A DNA stretch of 64,000 bases from Ligustrum vulgare (Eukaryota > Streptophyta > Magnoliopsida > Lamiales > Oleaceae), in contig OY743172.1 of assembly GCA_963555705.1 (NCBI GenBank), positions 23,559,446-23,623,445 on the forward strand. Reading direction: 5' to 3'. The position numbers and the translations under genes were made by a program. Position 1 is the stretch's first letter. Each line of letters starts with the position of its first letter. The notes below the pieces were generated by a model, which was given only the letters and a program-made list of their open reading frames with translations, did no database searches and had not been told where the DNA came from. Shown here piece by piece: positions 25,101-38,764 of the stretch.

Positions 25101-26262
25101 TGCGGGCTATGCTGCACCAGAATACTTGGCAACTGGTTTCTTTCCTTTTGCATCTGATAGTTAGAATAGGGTTTTGTTTAATCTTTCTTTCTTTTTAACA
25201 AATTTGATTGAACAGGTCACTTGACTCCGAAAAGTGATGTTTACAGTTTCGGAATAGTTCTCTTAGAACTGTTATCAGGGAAACGAGCAATGGGGGATGA
25301 GACTATTGGAGGCCCTGAAGACATGTTAGTTGATTGGGCGACGCCCTACTTAAGAGAGAATAGGCAGTTTTCGAGGATCATGGACACGAGGTTACGGGGC
25401 GAGTACTCGAAAAAGGGTGCTCAGGCTGCAGTTTCCCTTGCACTAAGATGCCTCCAAGTTGATGCCAAAAACAGGCCTGCCATGATCGAGGTATGTTATA
25501 CTCCCTCATCTAAACTTTAAGTTGTTAGAGAAGACAAATTAAACTCATAGCACGCATGTACAAAAAATCTATAAATGCGAGCCCCCACGAACATAATGCA
25601 GCAATAAAGTAGGAGGAGTTGAAACTAAATAATTGGATGTACGAATATTTGTTTTTGAAAGACAACATTTAAGCCCTTGTTTGACCCCCATTTTTTGTAA
25701 ATCAAATTTTTTCAACACTCAATCTCAACTATCTATTTTAGTCAAGCCTACCATTTTTGAATTTTCAAACATTTTTTTAACTACACATCCTAAAAAAATA
25801 ATATTCCAAACCAAATTTTTTCCCAAATAATGGATCTCAAACAAGGGCTAAATGTTGCAAGACAAGTACAGAGTCATGATACGCTCCGTTGCCCCTTCGG
25901 TAGTCCCGTCCGTAAAAGGAATTCTTGAGGAAGAGAACTATTGTCAAAATATATATTCCAAGTGTGCATAAATTGTATGCACATCCGGATTTACATGAAG
26001 GCCAAACCTAAGGCCGTCCTCTTCCATGATTAATTGGGCGAAACTTGAACACCCGAATCAAAAGCATAAAATAAAATAATTCTATAAATGTGTAGCTATG
26101 AGACTATCCCAGGATCATTTGTTTGATACTCCCTGGTGTATTTTGTAGGTACTTGCCGAACTGGAACAACTTCAAGCAACGAAGGATGTTTCAATGAATT
26201 CACCGCGAGCTAACAAGATGGAACATCGCGTGAATGGGACATCAAGCCCTCACGGAACATGA
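19124..26262 (+). CDS. Receptor-like cytoplasmic kinase, subfamily VII (PBL/APK1-like), possibly defective
   Basis: Ser/Thr kinase of the kind that relays signals from plasma-membrane receptor kinases. Exons: 19124-19175, 19276-19601, 19685-~19817, 24768-24907, 25012-25135, 25216-25490, 26149-26262; about 387 residues. The start [11 protein letters not shown] has Gly2 and Cys4, the usual N-myristoylation/palmitoylation signal. The kinase domain shows the glycine loop GEGGFG (81-86), VVAIKK lysine (Lys112), YRDLKASN catalytic loop, [15 protein letters not shown] activation segment end and DVYSFG. The tail after the kinase domain is short, and no receptor or transmembrane part exists, as expected. 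Oddities: intron 3 is about 5 kb and contains an LTR element. The reading frame at exon 4 (..GGVQPMTW) needs a phase-1 donor after HLF, but the only nearby GT (19825-19826) is in phase 2 and leads to a stop. The gene could be a recent pseudogene, or use a micro-exon or non-canonical site. Confidence 0.85.
19959..20444 (-). repeat. 3' LTR of the intronic element
   Basis: 486 bp. Shares GGTTGGGTCTTC, CGACTTCACCCTCGACCC and GGTGTCGATATTAT with the partner at 22722-23201. Ends are TG..CA on the minus strand. Confidence 0.9.
22710..22721 (-). promoter_or_regulatory. Primer binding site, initiator tRNA-Met type
   Basis: The minus strand reads TGGTATCAGAGC, complementary to the 3' end of plant initiator tRNA-Met, next to the 5' LTR. 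It fixes the orientation of the element as minus. Confidence 0.85.
22722..23201 (-). repeat. 5' LTR of the intronic element
   Basis: 480 bp, direct partner of 19959-20444. It is followed (minus strand) with no gap by the tRNA-Met primer site at 22721-22710. Confidence 0.9.
23207..24760 (+). mobile_element. Ty1/copia-like remnant with two partial LTRs, inside RLCK intron 3
   Basis: The polypurine-like CTTGAGGGGGAA at about 24576-24587, directly before TGTTAAGGAATAAAATCTC (24588), is the usual copia PPT/3' LTR start. A similar start, TGTTATGGGATAAAGTTTC, occurs at 23408, and both continue to AATTTATAAGTGTT. No pol sequence lies between them. Inverted CCATGCGATC / GATCGCATGG phrases lie at about 23960-24080, and a GC-rich segment (GGAGGGGCGCTGCCCCC) at about 24210-24235. 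Boundaries are approximate. Confidence 0.5.
25672..25849. mobile_element. Tourist-like MITE in RLCK intron 6
   Basis: The ends AGCCCTTGTTTGA and TCAAACAAGGGCT are perfect 13-bp inverted repeats. The interior is AT-rich (TTTTTTAACTACACATCC). Flanking TTA / AAA gives no clean duplication. The same termini occur at 58227-58392. Confidence 0.75.
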
Positions 26263-26757
26263 CGAGAAAGAAGACTATCGAGGTAGCTTGTGTTTCGATC
26301 CCACAGAAAATTACACAATAAATATAGAATATAGAGGAAATATATATTTCCCAATGTAAGAAGATTACCTCCATTAGGTGGGTAAGGATCTTTAACTTGA
26401 TGCTACTTGTAAATTTCATGGATTCTTTGAAGTTGTTTTTTTTTACTCTGGGATGAAAGCTATTACTTTATGTTCAGAAGAACGAGTCATTAAAGTAGAA
26501 CAAAAGTTACAGGGAAGTCCTGTTTTAAAGTTGAGAATGCATTGGCCAAGGATGAAAAACTCTTCAAGATCTATCTATGTTGTCATTTACAACCAGCAAC
26601 CACTGGAAACGGCTATAAACCTCAATTCCCTGGCAGAAAAAGAATTAATATGAAAAAGAATGCCAAAACATCGAAGAAGTAGAGCTCCTACAACAACGCT
26701 GTAAGGCAGTCGACACCAGAAACTGAAGCTCGCTCTCTTCGTTTCACAGTAAAAGTT
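26263..26757. other. Convergent intergenic region between RLCK and CIPK
   Basis: About 495 bp between two stop codons on opposite strands, so it must contain both 3' UTRs. AATAAA-like strings occur (ACAATAAATATAG near 26316). No other gene is seen. Transcripts may overlap at their 3' ends. Confidence 0.6.
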
Positions 26758-29700
26758 CTACTTCATTTCTTGCATGTCCTCTTCGGTTTTCCAAACTACA
26801 TCCTCAAGGGAAGTTGCAAGGTTTTGGTAGAACTGCAAACAAAATGCAAAGGGAGAAGAGAAAAGAAATTATTATTTAATTACGGTACTTACATTGAAGG
26901 ACTATAGTAAGTTAGTAACACATTCAAGTCTGTAAAAGAAACCGGAAAAAGAACAGATAATAGAAGAGTAGTATCGCCATAATATATAATTCAGCTAAAT
27001 TTCTGGAATTCATTTATCAATCAGATTAACTTTCCCAGTTTAGGTTATTATTACTCTAATAGGAAGCTAAGCAGAACTGAATGAGAATGTGCAAGAAAAG
27101 CTCAAATAAATAGAGTTTCCGTCCAAAAAGTTCGAGGAATTAAGATGGCCAGACTGTCAACAATCCTATGAAGTTCTTCCATATAGATTGTCGGTAATGA
27201 TTTCCCCATTTCATCCTCTTTTATTTCACAACTAAAATAAAATCGTCGAACATAATTTGTGTATGACAGTACCTTGTGGAACTCTAAAGTATCTCCCTTA
27301 GCCTTTCTCACCTCAACCATATGCAGAGAAGGGGCAACTTGGAAAACCTGATTCAAGAGCATAAAAAGTTAAAGAGAGCGATTTTTATTAACAAAACGAT
27401 AGATTACTTTTTTGTCAAATTGAACTCGAGTAAGCCACCTGATTGGAGTCCTCGGTAACATACCTCAGTGGCAACATTAAGGTTTCCCTTTCTTCCGGCT
27501 TTTACATTTTCTAGCCTCATCTGTGATAAATTACAGGAAATGACTTAAATTAGTATAATGACACTCTCACTTCTTATTCAAGACAGATAAATGAAACAAA
27601 CTTAAAAGTACCCATTCCCTATTTACACAAGCATGCAAGATCAAGGACCTTGTAATTCTTCTTGTGAACATCATAACCGAGAGGTTTGACAGCTTCTTCA
27701 ATTTTATTGATTATCTCATTGGCAGGGTGCCTAGATGTGAACCTTGTTTCCCTTTTAAATTCCTGCAATCAATAGACTCAAGAACAAAATATAGAGGACG
27801 AGAAAAAATCATGTATACATATGCGTTTAAAAAAATCATGTATACAATAAATTCTAATTTTCTTACTTATTGGGTGGGTATACCTGAAACTTCAAGCATG
27901 TCTGGCTAAGCTTGAAAAAATACTTATAAGTATTTAAATAAATAATTCATATATTGGGAAATGTCCCAAATAAGCAAGTTAATTATTTCAATAATAAGGT
28001 AAGAATTACAACTAAAACAACTTTTTTCCCTTAGAAGTTAGAATAGGTAAATTGTCCCAATGCCTCAAAATAGAAATCTATTTAATTATTTAATGATCTT
28101 TAACATTAGACATATATGATTGCTTATGTTTGCATGGCATCCTACGTAATTATAAACAGCACCTTAAAAAGAGATTATCAGAGTTAGTCTTCAGCAGTTT
28201 TTAGACTCGTCTCGTAATATTCTCTCATTTATCTGAAACTATTATGATCTTATCCTCGTGGAAACTAGACCTAGCAGGCGATGCGGGAAGCCAGGGACGT
28301 CTATGAAGAAAAGATGTAAATCCTAACCTGTTCTCCCTTGAACAGATTCCCCAAGTTGAGACCTTTTGACATAGAAATCAACTCAAATGCATTCATGGCT
28401 GCTGGCTGCTCTTCCTTTTTCTCCGTCACAAGACATTCCTGTAGTAACCAAATGGTGGGCAGTACGTGAGTATTTTTCAACAAAAGTTCTGTAAGCTCCA
28501 GAAATTCACCTCAGAATCCTTTTTTTAAGTTGAAACACCATCTAACCTAGTCGGGATTTTTAGGTCTCCACGTGGACCTAGTGGGGAGCTTTTGATTCTC
28601 TGACAGTCTATCGATAAATAATTTATGTACAAATATGTTGGGGGTGGGGGGTGTTGAACATTGATCACTCACCTCAGAATCCTTAAATACAGCTTCCACA
28701 TCATCCAAATTTGTATCTTCTTTCTCATCAAATACAGGTGATTTATAATCTTTCTTAAACCACTCATCCTCCAAAATTTCAGGGATTGTAATGCGCTGGA
28801 CAAACATAATCAATCATGAAAGTTAAACATAAATAAATAAGAAGAAGCATTAATTGAAGCACAAAGAACACGATGCTAGGCTTCTTTTTTCTTCTTCCTA
28901 CCACATTTTTCTGAAGGAAAAAACTTCCCTTTCCATTTCCAATGCAGTCATTGTATAGAATGGAAAATGAATATTTTTAATGGATTTAATTAGATGAATT
29001 AGGTGACATTATAGATATTTAATTCTTTAGATTCTTTATCTACACGATAACTTGCATCCGCACACCAAAACAAAAGTGTGCTTACAGTCATAGGATTTGG
29101 ATTCAGGATTAGAGTAATCAGCTTCCTTGCATTGAAGGATATCCAAGGAGGGAAAGTGAATTCAGCAGAAGAGATCTGGACAAGCCACAAGGAAACAATG
29201 TATCTACCAAAGAAATAATAGAGAAAACCTGATAATCAACACAATTTAATAGTCAAAATGCTCACTTTGTTGTATAGGTTCATGAGATTTGAATCATCAA
29301 AAGGCAAGTAACCTGCAAGCAATACAAAGAGTATGACTCCACACGACCACAAGTCTGCAGTTGCCCCATCATAGCCATGGTCATTTAGAACCTACAGATG
29401 GTGTCATCTTTGTTTTAAGACTAAATTTATGTAAATAAATGTGTCCCCTTTCTAAAAGGTTAAGCTTTTAGACAAGGTGTGGTTCAACAATCTCATTATT
29501 CAAGACAAGTGAAAAGAAGAAGCAACATATATGAGGCGCAGGAATGAAGTGCATAGTTTAGTAATCATACCTCGGGAGCAACATAGTTCGGAGTTCCACA
29601 GGTAGTATGAAGCAAACCATCATCCTGTTAAATCAATTTTGTGAGAATTCTATTTTGCTCCGACTAGTTGACGCAAAGTAAAGGTAAAGTATGACAAATA

Positions 29701-31844
29701 TCTTGTGCACGGAACTAAAAATGGCATCCAAAGCATGCATTTGATCGAACAATTTACAGTAAATATCTACATTTTCAATTCCCTTGAGTTTTAATTTGTT
29801 GTGGTCCATGCTTCTGTCTATTTACTAATGACTGATTGGTTATTTAACCATATCCTTTTCATTTTAGTCTGCACATCCACTTTCCTTCCGATCAGCCCAA
29901 CATATGACCCAAAAAGTACAAGACACTAACTTGAAGAAATAGAAAGAATCCATCATAATTCAATATTTACACTTTTCTTGGCCTACTTAACGACAAATTA
30001 TGCAATAAATGGGACACAATTTGTCTCTTATCCGCCGAGAAAGATATATACCCTCCTAATAAATATTTAGCAGTTGCGGAAGTTGTTTCATCATTCATTT
30101 GTCCATTTTCCCATGCTTTATTTGTTTTCCTAGTTGTCATCTAGCGGCATTGAGCCCGTAAACAGTTATCTGGATATATCTACTAATTTCCAAACATAAA
30201 TATATATCTCCTAAAAGAATCTGTAAACTGTAAGTAAAGCTTATCCACAAATTCCAATTCTGGTCATTTTCGAGTAGTCATTGACTATTTACAAAGTTCT
30301 ATTGACAAGATTACATTATCGACTTTATATATTATTATTTTTTTTTACTTTCTTATGTAAACCCTTCACAGGACAATACAATTGACCAGATTTTAACTTC
30401 TTTTCTACTATGATTTTGTAGAGTGCACCTTACCAAACATGCTATGATCTAATATTTACCTTCGCTTGCTGAGACAGAGCACTCAAACCAAAATCCGAAA
30501 CTTTAAGGTTCCCAGAGGCATCCAACAATAGGTTTTCGGGCTACACGAGGAAACAGATATGAGTAATGAGTGAGCTTAGCATTTTGCCTGTGAAACCGAA
30601 AATAAAAATATCCATTATATTTTTTATTATATGTTACTATAAAAAGATATCAATTACCTTTAGATCTCTGTGGTAGACTCCCCTGCTATGGCAATAATCA
30701 ACGGCATTAATAAGTTGCTGAAAATATTTTCTTGCTTCGTCCTCTCGCATCCGTCCTTGATTTACCTAAATTGAGAAAATTCGTGGCATCCATTATATCC
30801 ACTTGAGACCAGAATTAAGAACAATTACTGCCAGTTACGTTTGCCCACTGATCCAACAAATAGCACTATAAAGGAAAATGGAGAATACCAATCATATCTG
30901 GTTAAGTTCAAAAATAAGTAGTTTTTGTTTTCAAAAAGGTTTGGATAAGTCACTTTTTTCTCAGTTCTAAGTATAAAAATGTTTTTGAAAATAAATAACT
31001 CTTATCTTAATATCACAATAAGTAACTTATTTCTAATTTTGATATTCTTTTTACACCTTCCTAAGTAATATTTGAGCTAAGCTAAACATGTTCTAATGCT
31101 GGAAGTCAATATTTTATGTTGCGTATTTCTATAAAATTTTAATAATTATAATGCTAGTGCGATAAAATTTCTTCGACTTACAATTTTGTCAAAGAGCTCA
31201 CCCCCAGTCACGAATTCCAAAACAATAAATATCTTTGTCTTGCTCGCCATCACCTGAATAAAGACAACATTATTAGAGATCCTGGCCCCTGACCACAAAT
31301 GCGCAAAGAGAGAGGAGGGAAACAGAGAGAGATCAACCTCACACAAGCGGATAACATTGGGATGTTTTATCAACTTCATTGTTGCTACTTCCCGCTTTAT
31401 CTGTCAAAATATGCGCCAAGACACCAGAGACTTTTTATGGCCAGAATAGAAGCTTCTAGTGAAGAGTTAAAAGTACAAAATTCAATGAAGAAAATGAATA
31501 CTTATGACGATTTAAATGCAAAAAAAATCTCTTGCCACAAGGCCAAATAATGTACATGTTGATTCTCAGACAAAAACTGAAATCTCTTCCAAATTCAATT
31601 CATATAATTTAATATATGGGTGCAAATCAAGGTTCATGAAGATTTCCTCTCAATCAAATAATCAGAAACTCACCTGTTCAGCTATTTTGTGCTTGAGGAC
31701 CTTATCCTTATCAAGGATCTTGAGAGCCACAGGTTGCCCAGTCTCGGAATTTCTAGCAAATTTAACTTTCGCAAATGTGCCCTCTCCAATTGTCCTTCCA
31801 ACCTCGTACTTCCCTATTTTCCGCTTAATTTTGGGTTGATTCAT
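26758..31844 (-). CDS. CBL-interacting protein kinase (CIPK3/26 clade), complete
   Basis: SnRK3-type Ser/Thr kinase activated by calcineurin-B-like Ca2+ sensors; the family acts in ion transport and stress responses. All 14 exons join in frame with GT-AG introns (minus order): 31844-31674, 31400-31338, 31253-31182, 30765-30658, 30540-30460, 29624-29571, 29391-29266, 29175-29086, 28795-28673, 28438-28328, 27762-27649, 27520-27464, 27347-27273, 26832-26758. Product 439 residues. Kinase domain about 12-266: glycine loop GEGTFAKV (20-27), Lys42, catalytic HRDLK (Asp136), DFG (Asp154), activation loop ending TPNYVAPE. The C-terminal regulatory half contains the NAF motif [18 protein letters not shown] (312-329), which binds CBLs, then the PPI region for type 2C phosphatases. 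The N-terminus [16 protein letters not shown] and [19 protein letters not shown] fit the CIPK3/26/9/23 intron-rich clade, closest by eye to CIPK3. No defects seen. Confidence 0.95.
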
Positions 31845-32700
31845 TCTTGCTTATCCTGTGTGTTCACCTAACCCGTCCAAGTCAAGAGAAACTTCCCTGC
31901 ACACAGATTTCTCGGATAAGCTTCTTTCTGAAAATTGTGAAAGTATGAAGGATCATAGGCTTACAAACCGGACTGGTCTCATTATATCAATAATGAATTA
32001 GGTTGAACTAAATTTTCAAACTTAATCATTTGAGAGTTGATAGAGCAGATTCTGATCATTATATGTGCGCGCGCCTATATTATATATATATAAAAGAATG
32101 GCCTGCATTTTAAACCAAGGGAAACTTGGAGTTTTTTCATTATATATTGCATCTCCACTTCATAAATGAAAAACAGATCAATGAAATTGTATCACATAAA
32201 GGAGAAAGGTATTTAAAAAAAAATAAAAATTCAAAGAATTGTAATTCCCAATAAACTGAACTGATACATGAACAATAGAATACTGTGTGTGTGAGAGAGA
32301 TAGAGATGACAACTCCACATTATTATAAATCTAGGAGATTAGACTGTAATAAAAAATTGAAATACGACATTAGTGAGTAAAATAACTACTATTAACTCTA
32401 ATTACTCGTCATGGCCACAGAATTGGTTGGGAGAGAGAGAGATCGAACTACCTTCAACTGCAAACTGCAAATCCAGCAATAATTCGCAAGAACAATCAAG
32501 CAGCTAAACATGCACAAGGAAAAAGAAACCAATTCAAACTAATTAATTTTCTTCAAATCCAAATGAGAAAAAAGAAGATGCTTTCAACCTCTCAAAATCC
32601 ACGCCAAACAGAAATTGAGCTAAAAAATCCTCATTCAAATTAGAACTCACAAAGGGTTTCCACGATGTAAAGCTAATGACGAACCAAAAAAGAAATGCAG
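31845..32700 (-). promoter_or_regulatory. CIPK 5' leader with probable leader intron
   Basis: On the minus strand GTTGAAG|GTAGTTC (donor, exon end at about 32452) and GTGTGCAG|GGAAG (acceptor, exon start at about 31896) suggest a ~555-bp intron in the 5' UTR. This would leave a second leader exon of about 52 bp before the ATG at 31844. A GAGAGAGAGA tract lies next to the donor. Promoter elements upstream of about 32700 were not identified. Confidence 0.45.
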
Positions 32701-33935
32701 TGTGGCTTTTAGGAGTATGAAGGGTTGTCAAAATTTGAAAATTTATGATGGTCAGTTAGGCTACTGATAAATGACTCAGGAAATGGCGTGTCACTTGTCA
32801 GCATATGTCAGACAGAATTCAAGATTCACCAGTCACGTTTGTCCTTTCATAAAGGGAAAATTGCAACCTCAGTTCCCAATCTACTGAAACAATCACAAGT
32901 TAGTCTTTAGCCTTAAAAAATTGGCAATGGAAATGGCGTGTTAGCATATGTCAATATTGAGACCCATTAAAAAAAATGGTTTATAATAGTATATTTTTGG
33001 AGAATGTGGTTAAAAATGTAGAAATCTTTGAATTTAAGTATAGATTATTTTATTGATAGAATGTAATTGAAAATGAATTTTGAAAAAATAAAATTTTGAA
33101 TAATGGGTACCAAACAGGCACTCAATTCACTTGTAACAACGTTAACGAATATGATAGAATATCGAGGATATAATCGAATATTGAACATTGTCGTTGAGAA
33201 AAGATCATGTGATTATGATAAATGGTCGAGGATCAACTTGATCATAGACTCACTATTGACACTACAAGTACAGGACAACACTAAAATTTCGCGAAACAAA
33301 AGTAGTAATATTTTAAAATCACTTTTGTTTGGCGAGCCATTTTTTGTTCATAATCATGAGTTTTTTGAGGTAAAATGTAGATTAAAGAATGATTTGAGAA
33401 AATGTGATGTTTATAAAGTTTATAAACAATTTACCAAACACACACCTAATATTTGGTTGATTATTATTATTATTACAAGTGAAATTTTTATTGTTAAAAC
33501 AATAATGCGGTCCAAGTTTTTCGTAAGTCGGTAATGCATAGCAGACATGCGTGCTTCCTGACAACACCATTCTTATCTCCATCTATTTATACATGTATAA
33601 TGCCGGGATATATTGTTAAGCAGTCAAAGATAAGAGGGCCGTTAAATCTCGACTCCATACGTGCTTAAAAGTTATTTTTTACTCGAATTTCTCTTTCTTT
33701 ATGATGGTATTCGTTTATCGTTTTCAAAGAATAACATTTTCGTGCGTGATCATAATGTGTTAAGATGTTGTCGTGTCTTCGTTATTCAAAAGAGATTAAG
33801 TTTTTTAAAATGTTTGAATAAAAATAAGTTTATGAGTTTGAAAGAATTTTAACAAGAGTGTGTGTTTGGTAACTTCTTTGTTAATAATAGTACATTTTTT
33901 CAAAGCACTTCTTGATTATACACATTTTACAAAGT
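32701..33935. other. Intergenic region with MITE fragments
   Basis: No gene seen. MITE-like fragments lie at about 32985-33115 (ends ...GGGTACCAAACAGGCA) and 33320-33455 (TTTTGTTTGGCGAGCC ... TTTACCAAACACACACC, whose interior carries GATTTGAGAAAATGTGATG). Two ORFs over this region are random. Confidence 0.45.
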
Positions 33936-35290
<1,355 letters not shown>

Positions 35291-36001
35291 TTATATATTA
35301 AAATTGAAGAATAATGCTACTTTACCAAATAATTTTTGCAACACTAGGTGTCACATCCTCACATGTGAGTGTGTGGAGCCGCTCTCATAATGAGCGACCC
35401 TACCCCCCATGTGAGAGGAATATGTGTATTGTAAACATCTTAAATATGTATTTTTCCCTTTTTCAAAATATTTTTTAACAACATATTTTAGCTAGAAAAT
35501 ATTAAATATTTTATTTATAAACAAAATTATTTTATCAAACATATGCTTGCTTAGAAGTTTCTCGTAGTTACTTAAATTAAAGCATTTACATATTGTTTTT
35601 AAAAATTGAAAAAAAAAAACTCGCCTTTTATTCTTGAGGATGTCTAAATATATAATTTTTTAATCAATAATTACAAAATTCAATAAACAATATGATGTTT
35701 ACTTATGTCCAGGGCCGAAGCAAGGGGGACAATTTTTTTTCTCACTAGGTTGATACGTAAAAAAATAGAAAATTATACATAATCCTAGTTTTTTTTTAAG
35801 AGTAGAAATCAGTATGCTCTGCAGTTGCACTTTCTTGGTGATTCTCTGTATCAGAAAATTCTCTACTGACCATTGATCCGTCCGGAGTTATGATAATTTA
35901 CAGCAAGTCCAAAACTCAGGCCCTTTGTTGAGCCTATTGAGGCGTTGTGTGAGCTAGAGTACCGTAACTTCTTGTTAAATTGTCATCACTTCGCTCATTA
36001 T
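35291..36001. other. Spacer and possible LTR part before the movement-protein element
   Basis: No gene. At 35370-35425 the phrases CACATGTGAG and CATGTGAGAGG form a loose inverted repeat. From about 35700 the sequence is less AT-rich and may be the LTR or leader of the element that follows, since a primer-site-like TGTATCAAAGCC lies at 36002-36013. LTR ends were not recognised. Confidence 0.35.
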
Positions 36002-36013
36002 TGTATCAAAGCC
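36002..36013 (+). promoter_or_regulatory. Decayed tRNA-Met primer-binding-site-like sequence
   Basis: TGTATCAAAGCC resembles the initiator tRNA-Met primer site TGGTATCAGAGCC used by many plant LTR elements and pararetroviruses. It lies just upstream of the polyprotein remnant. Confidence 0.4.
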
Positions 36014-36044
36014 ATTTGTTATCTTACTCATATCAGGATAATTT

Positions 36045-38740
36045 ATGTTACTTAGTAACCAGAAGAGATTAAGGAAGAACACTCTTCATTCATGTCTTCA
36101 AATCCTTTTTCACTTTCAAAATCTTCTTCTACTTCTTCCTTTTCTTCAACTTCTTTCAGAAAATCTAATGCCTCAAAAATGGATTATCTCTATGAGATAT
36201 CCTATCTTTCAGAATATGATAAAGTTTCACTTACAGATCTACCCCTCATAAATCCATATCTCCCATATACTAAACCTCGCTAGTCCATATCCATAACTGT
36301 TCGTAGTATTATATCCCCTCAAAAATCTCACGTCAAAGAATTTGTTCAAGCCTCAAAGTTTGATCAACACTTTCTGCCTGCAACAGAAAAAGAACAGTTT
36401 GTTACCCTTGAATTACCATCTCACTTACCAAAAGTTTGGCTAAATGAATGATACACTCACCATCATTTTGGAGCTGTCAGATTTGCCTTAACTCTTCGTG
36501 GAAGAAAAGGTCTTCCTACAGTTCCAAGAATTGCTCCGTTGGATACTCGATTCTCTGAGTACCAACATGCTTGCATAGGAACTGTTGAAACAACTCTTAA
36601 CGCTGGAACTGTTTTGATCACTATGTTTCCAAATTTCAATATGCCCATTTATGACCCACAATTGCTTTCAGCCTTAAAAGTCCAAATTCAGATTGTTGGA
36701 GCTATGCCAACATCTGTCACATATGCAACCACTCTCCATTATCAAATGGTATACAGAATCCAAAACCATTCCCTTGATTTTTCCCAGTCTCAAGGAACAG
36801 ATGATGCTCTACTTCTTCATGTACAGTCAGATCATGTCCCCAGTTGTACATATGTGCCTAGAAAACTTCCACGGTCAGAATTGCTAAAGCTCATCCTTGA
36901 AACATGGGTTACAAGTTATGAACAAGCTCACAAGGGAAACAAAAGTGCTGCTTCTATACAATGCACTGAACCTTTTTCAGAAAAAAGTCCAATGGAGATG
37001 TTGAAATTGCATTCAAAAGAGAAGTCGTGACAAACAAACCTCCCTATTTTCCAAAACAATTTACGTATACTAAGGAGGATATCCCGGTCTATGCCTTTGA
37101 TGCAAATGGAAGGCCAGTCAACAACAAAGCAGATAATCCTGGACATATTTTCTGGGATGTTTGCACTTGCTCTAGTTGTCTTGAAACGGATCTTGATGAA
37201 GATCTTTCCCGACAAAGAAGAAGAAGCAAGCGAAACAATCAGAAAAAGTTACATAAAATGTTCTACAACAATGATCCAGGAGTTGGATTACTGGGTGAAC
37301 CATCAGGAAAGTTTGACTATTATGTCAAATACGCTCCACCTCCAACAAACGATGATCCTATTATTCCTACTGGATGGGATGATGATGATGATGATGACTG
37401 CATCAGATATCATAAAAAATGGGATTGGGATAATAATCCTCCCTCATCTCCACTGCCAATAGCCATGTTTCATCCACCAACTAGCGAAGAATTTCCTCCC
37501 CTGGAAACATTTGAAAATGATCACTCTACTCACTCATGGAAGGTCAAAAATCTAAGCACTAGAAAAACAGACGGATCAGTGCAACCATTCTCATCAGCAG
37601 AAGCAACCTTAAATTAGCAGTCAAAATGCCTTGTTAAAGAGGATTGATCAAAGTCAGCAAAGGATTGAACAGACTCTTCAACATCAGACTCAAATTCTTC
37701 TCACACCTCTTCAAGCCTGTAAACAAAGAATTGAAATTCTCCATGCAGACATAATGGCTTGTTTGCAAAATCATTTACTATTTGACACTCAAGAAAGAGA
37801 AATCAGAAGCTTAAAAACTCAACTTGCATCTCTTGAGTCAAATTCATTGATTCCTCCCTCAACACCATGCTACCCGTCTTCCTCTTCCACCATCTAAATT
37901 TCCCAAACAAGACCCTTGATTTCCTATACCTATGAGGGATTTACATCAACCCTTTTTACACCAGAAGAATGGGTACAAAAGAAAAAGCTTCTATGCCTCC
38001 CAAAAGACCAGATTTATCCAACAAACAAAACCTTTGCCCATACAAGAACCTCCATCACAACAAATTGAAAAGCAGCCTCAAATGATGATGAAAAATCATA
38101 TTTCCATTTTCCTTCAACAAGCCCATACTCTTCCTATCCATACAGCCACAAATTATACCAAAAGTTTTGAAACCTCCGAGTCTGAGTCTAATGAATCCTT
38201 TGAAGAAACATCTAGTGAGTCTGCAGATGAAAATTCACCTCTTTATATGGCTGACCAAGAACAAACAAGTCAATCCCAAACATGTCAAACTCAAAGGACG
38301 AATGACCCTGTTGTCGAAGAAACTGAAGTTGTTGATGAGGATATGGTGGAGCCTCATACGACTAATAATTATTATTCTTCAAATGGAGCTACTCCTCCAA
38401 AGTTCACGTTTGATGATATTCCTCCTCCACAGTGGAAATATAGGTTGCAAGAAATGAAAGCTTGGTGTACTGTCGAACTCCAAAAGCCAAACATGACCCA
38501 CACAAAGGTCATAAAGCCTTCCTGGCAAGGATCATAGGATTTCTCAGAGATTGGTATGATTCAATGGGAGAATATAGACAACGCCAGCTCACTCAGGAGA
38601 CAAATACCACAGATGCATTTATGAATGCATTATAATGGGAATTCTGTGAAAAATCTTATCACGACAAGGAAAACATTCAGTGGCTTGTAGTTAATGACAA
38701 GTCTCAATTTTCCTTGAACTTGTTCACTCCTTTTGTTGAC
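36045..38740 (+). pseudogene. Decayed polyprotein with movement-protein-like domain and gag-like region
   Basis: Remnant of a reverse-transcribing element related to caulimovirids or to the gypsy-like plant elements that carry a movement-protein domain. A Ser-rich N-terminus (about 36092) is followed by a movement-protein-like domain at about 36450-36890 (containing QHACIGTVETTLNAG and SCTYVPR), a basic stretch near 37210-37240 (RQRRRSKR), an Asp-rich stretch (about 37377-37398), a coiled-coil-like Gln/Leu segment (37631-37840), an acidic linker (38160-38350), and a gag-like end with ARIIGFLRDWYDSMG and WEFCEKSYHDKEN (about 38525-38670). At least two in-frame stops before 36539, and frame changes near 37030, 37617, 37900 and 38537, show it is dead. 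It ends abruptly near 38740, where the rest of the element appears inverted. Confidence 0.75.
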
Positions 38741-38764
38741 ATAGAATGCTTGACACGTCCACTA

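Noticed and set aside
37091..37462. ORFs in other frames of the movement-protein element
   Set aside because: They overlap the recognisable frame and show only Met/Ile-rich noise.
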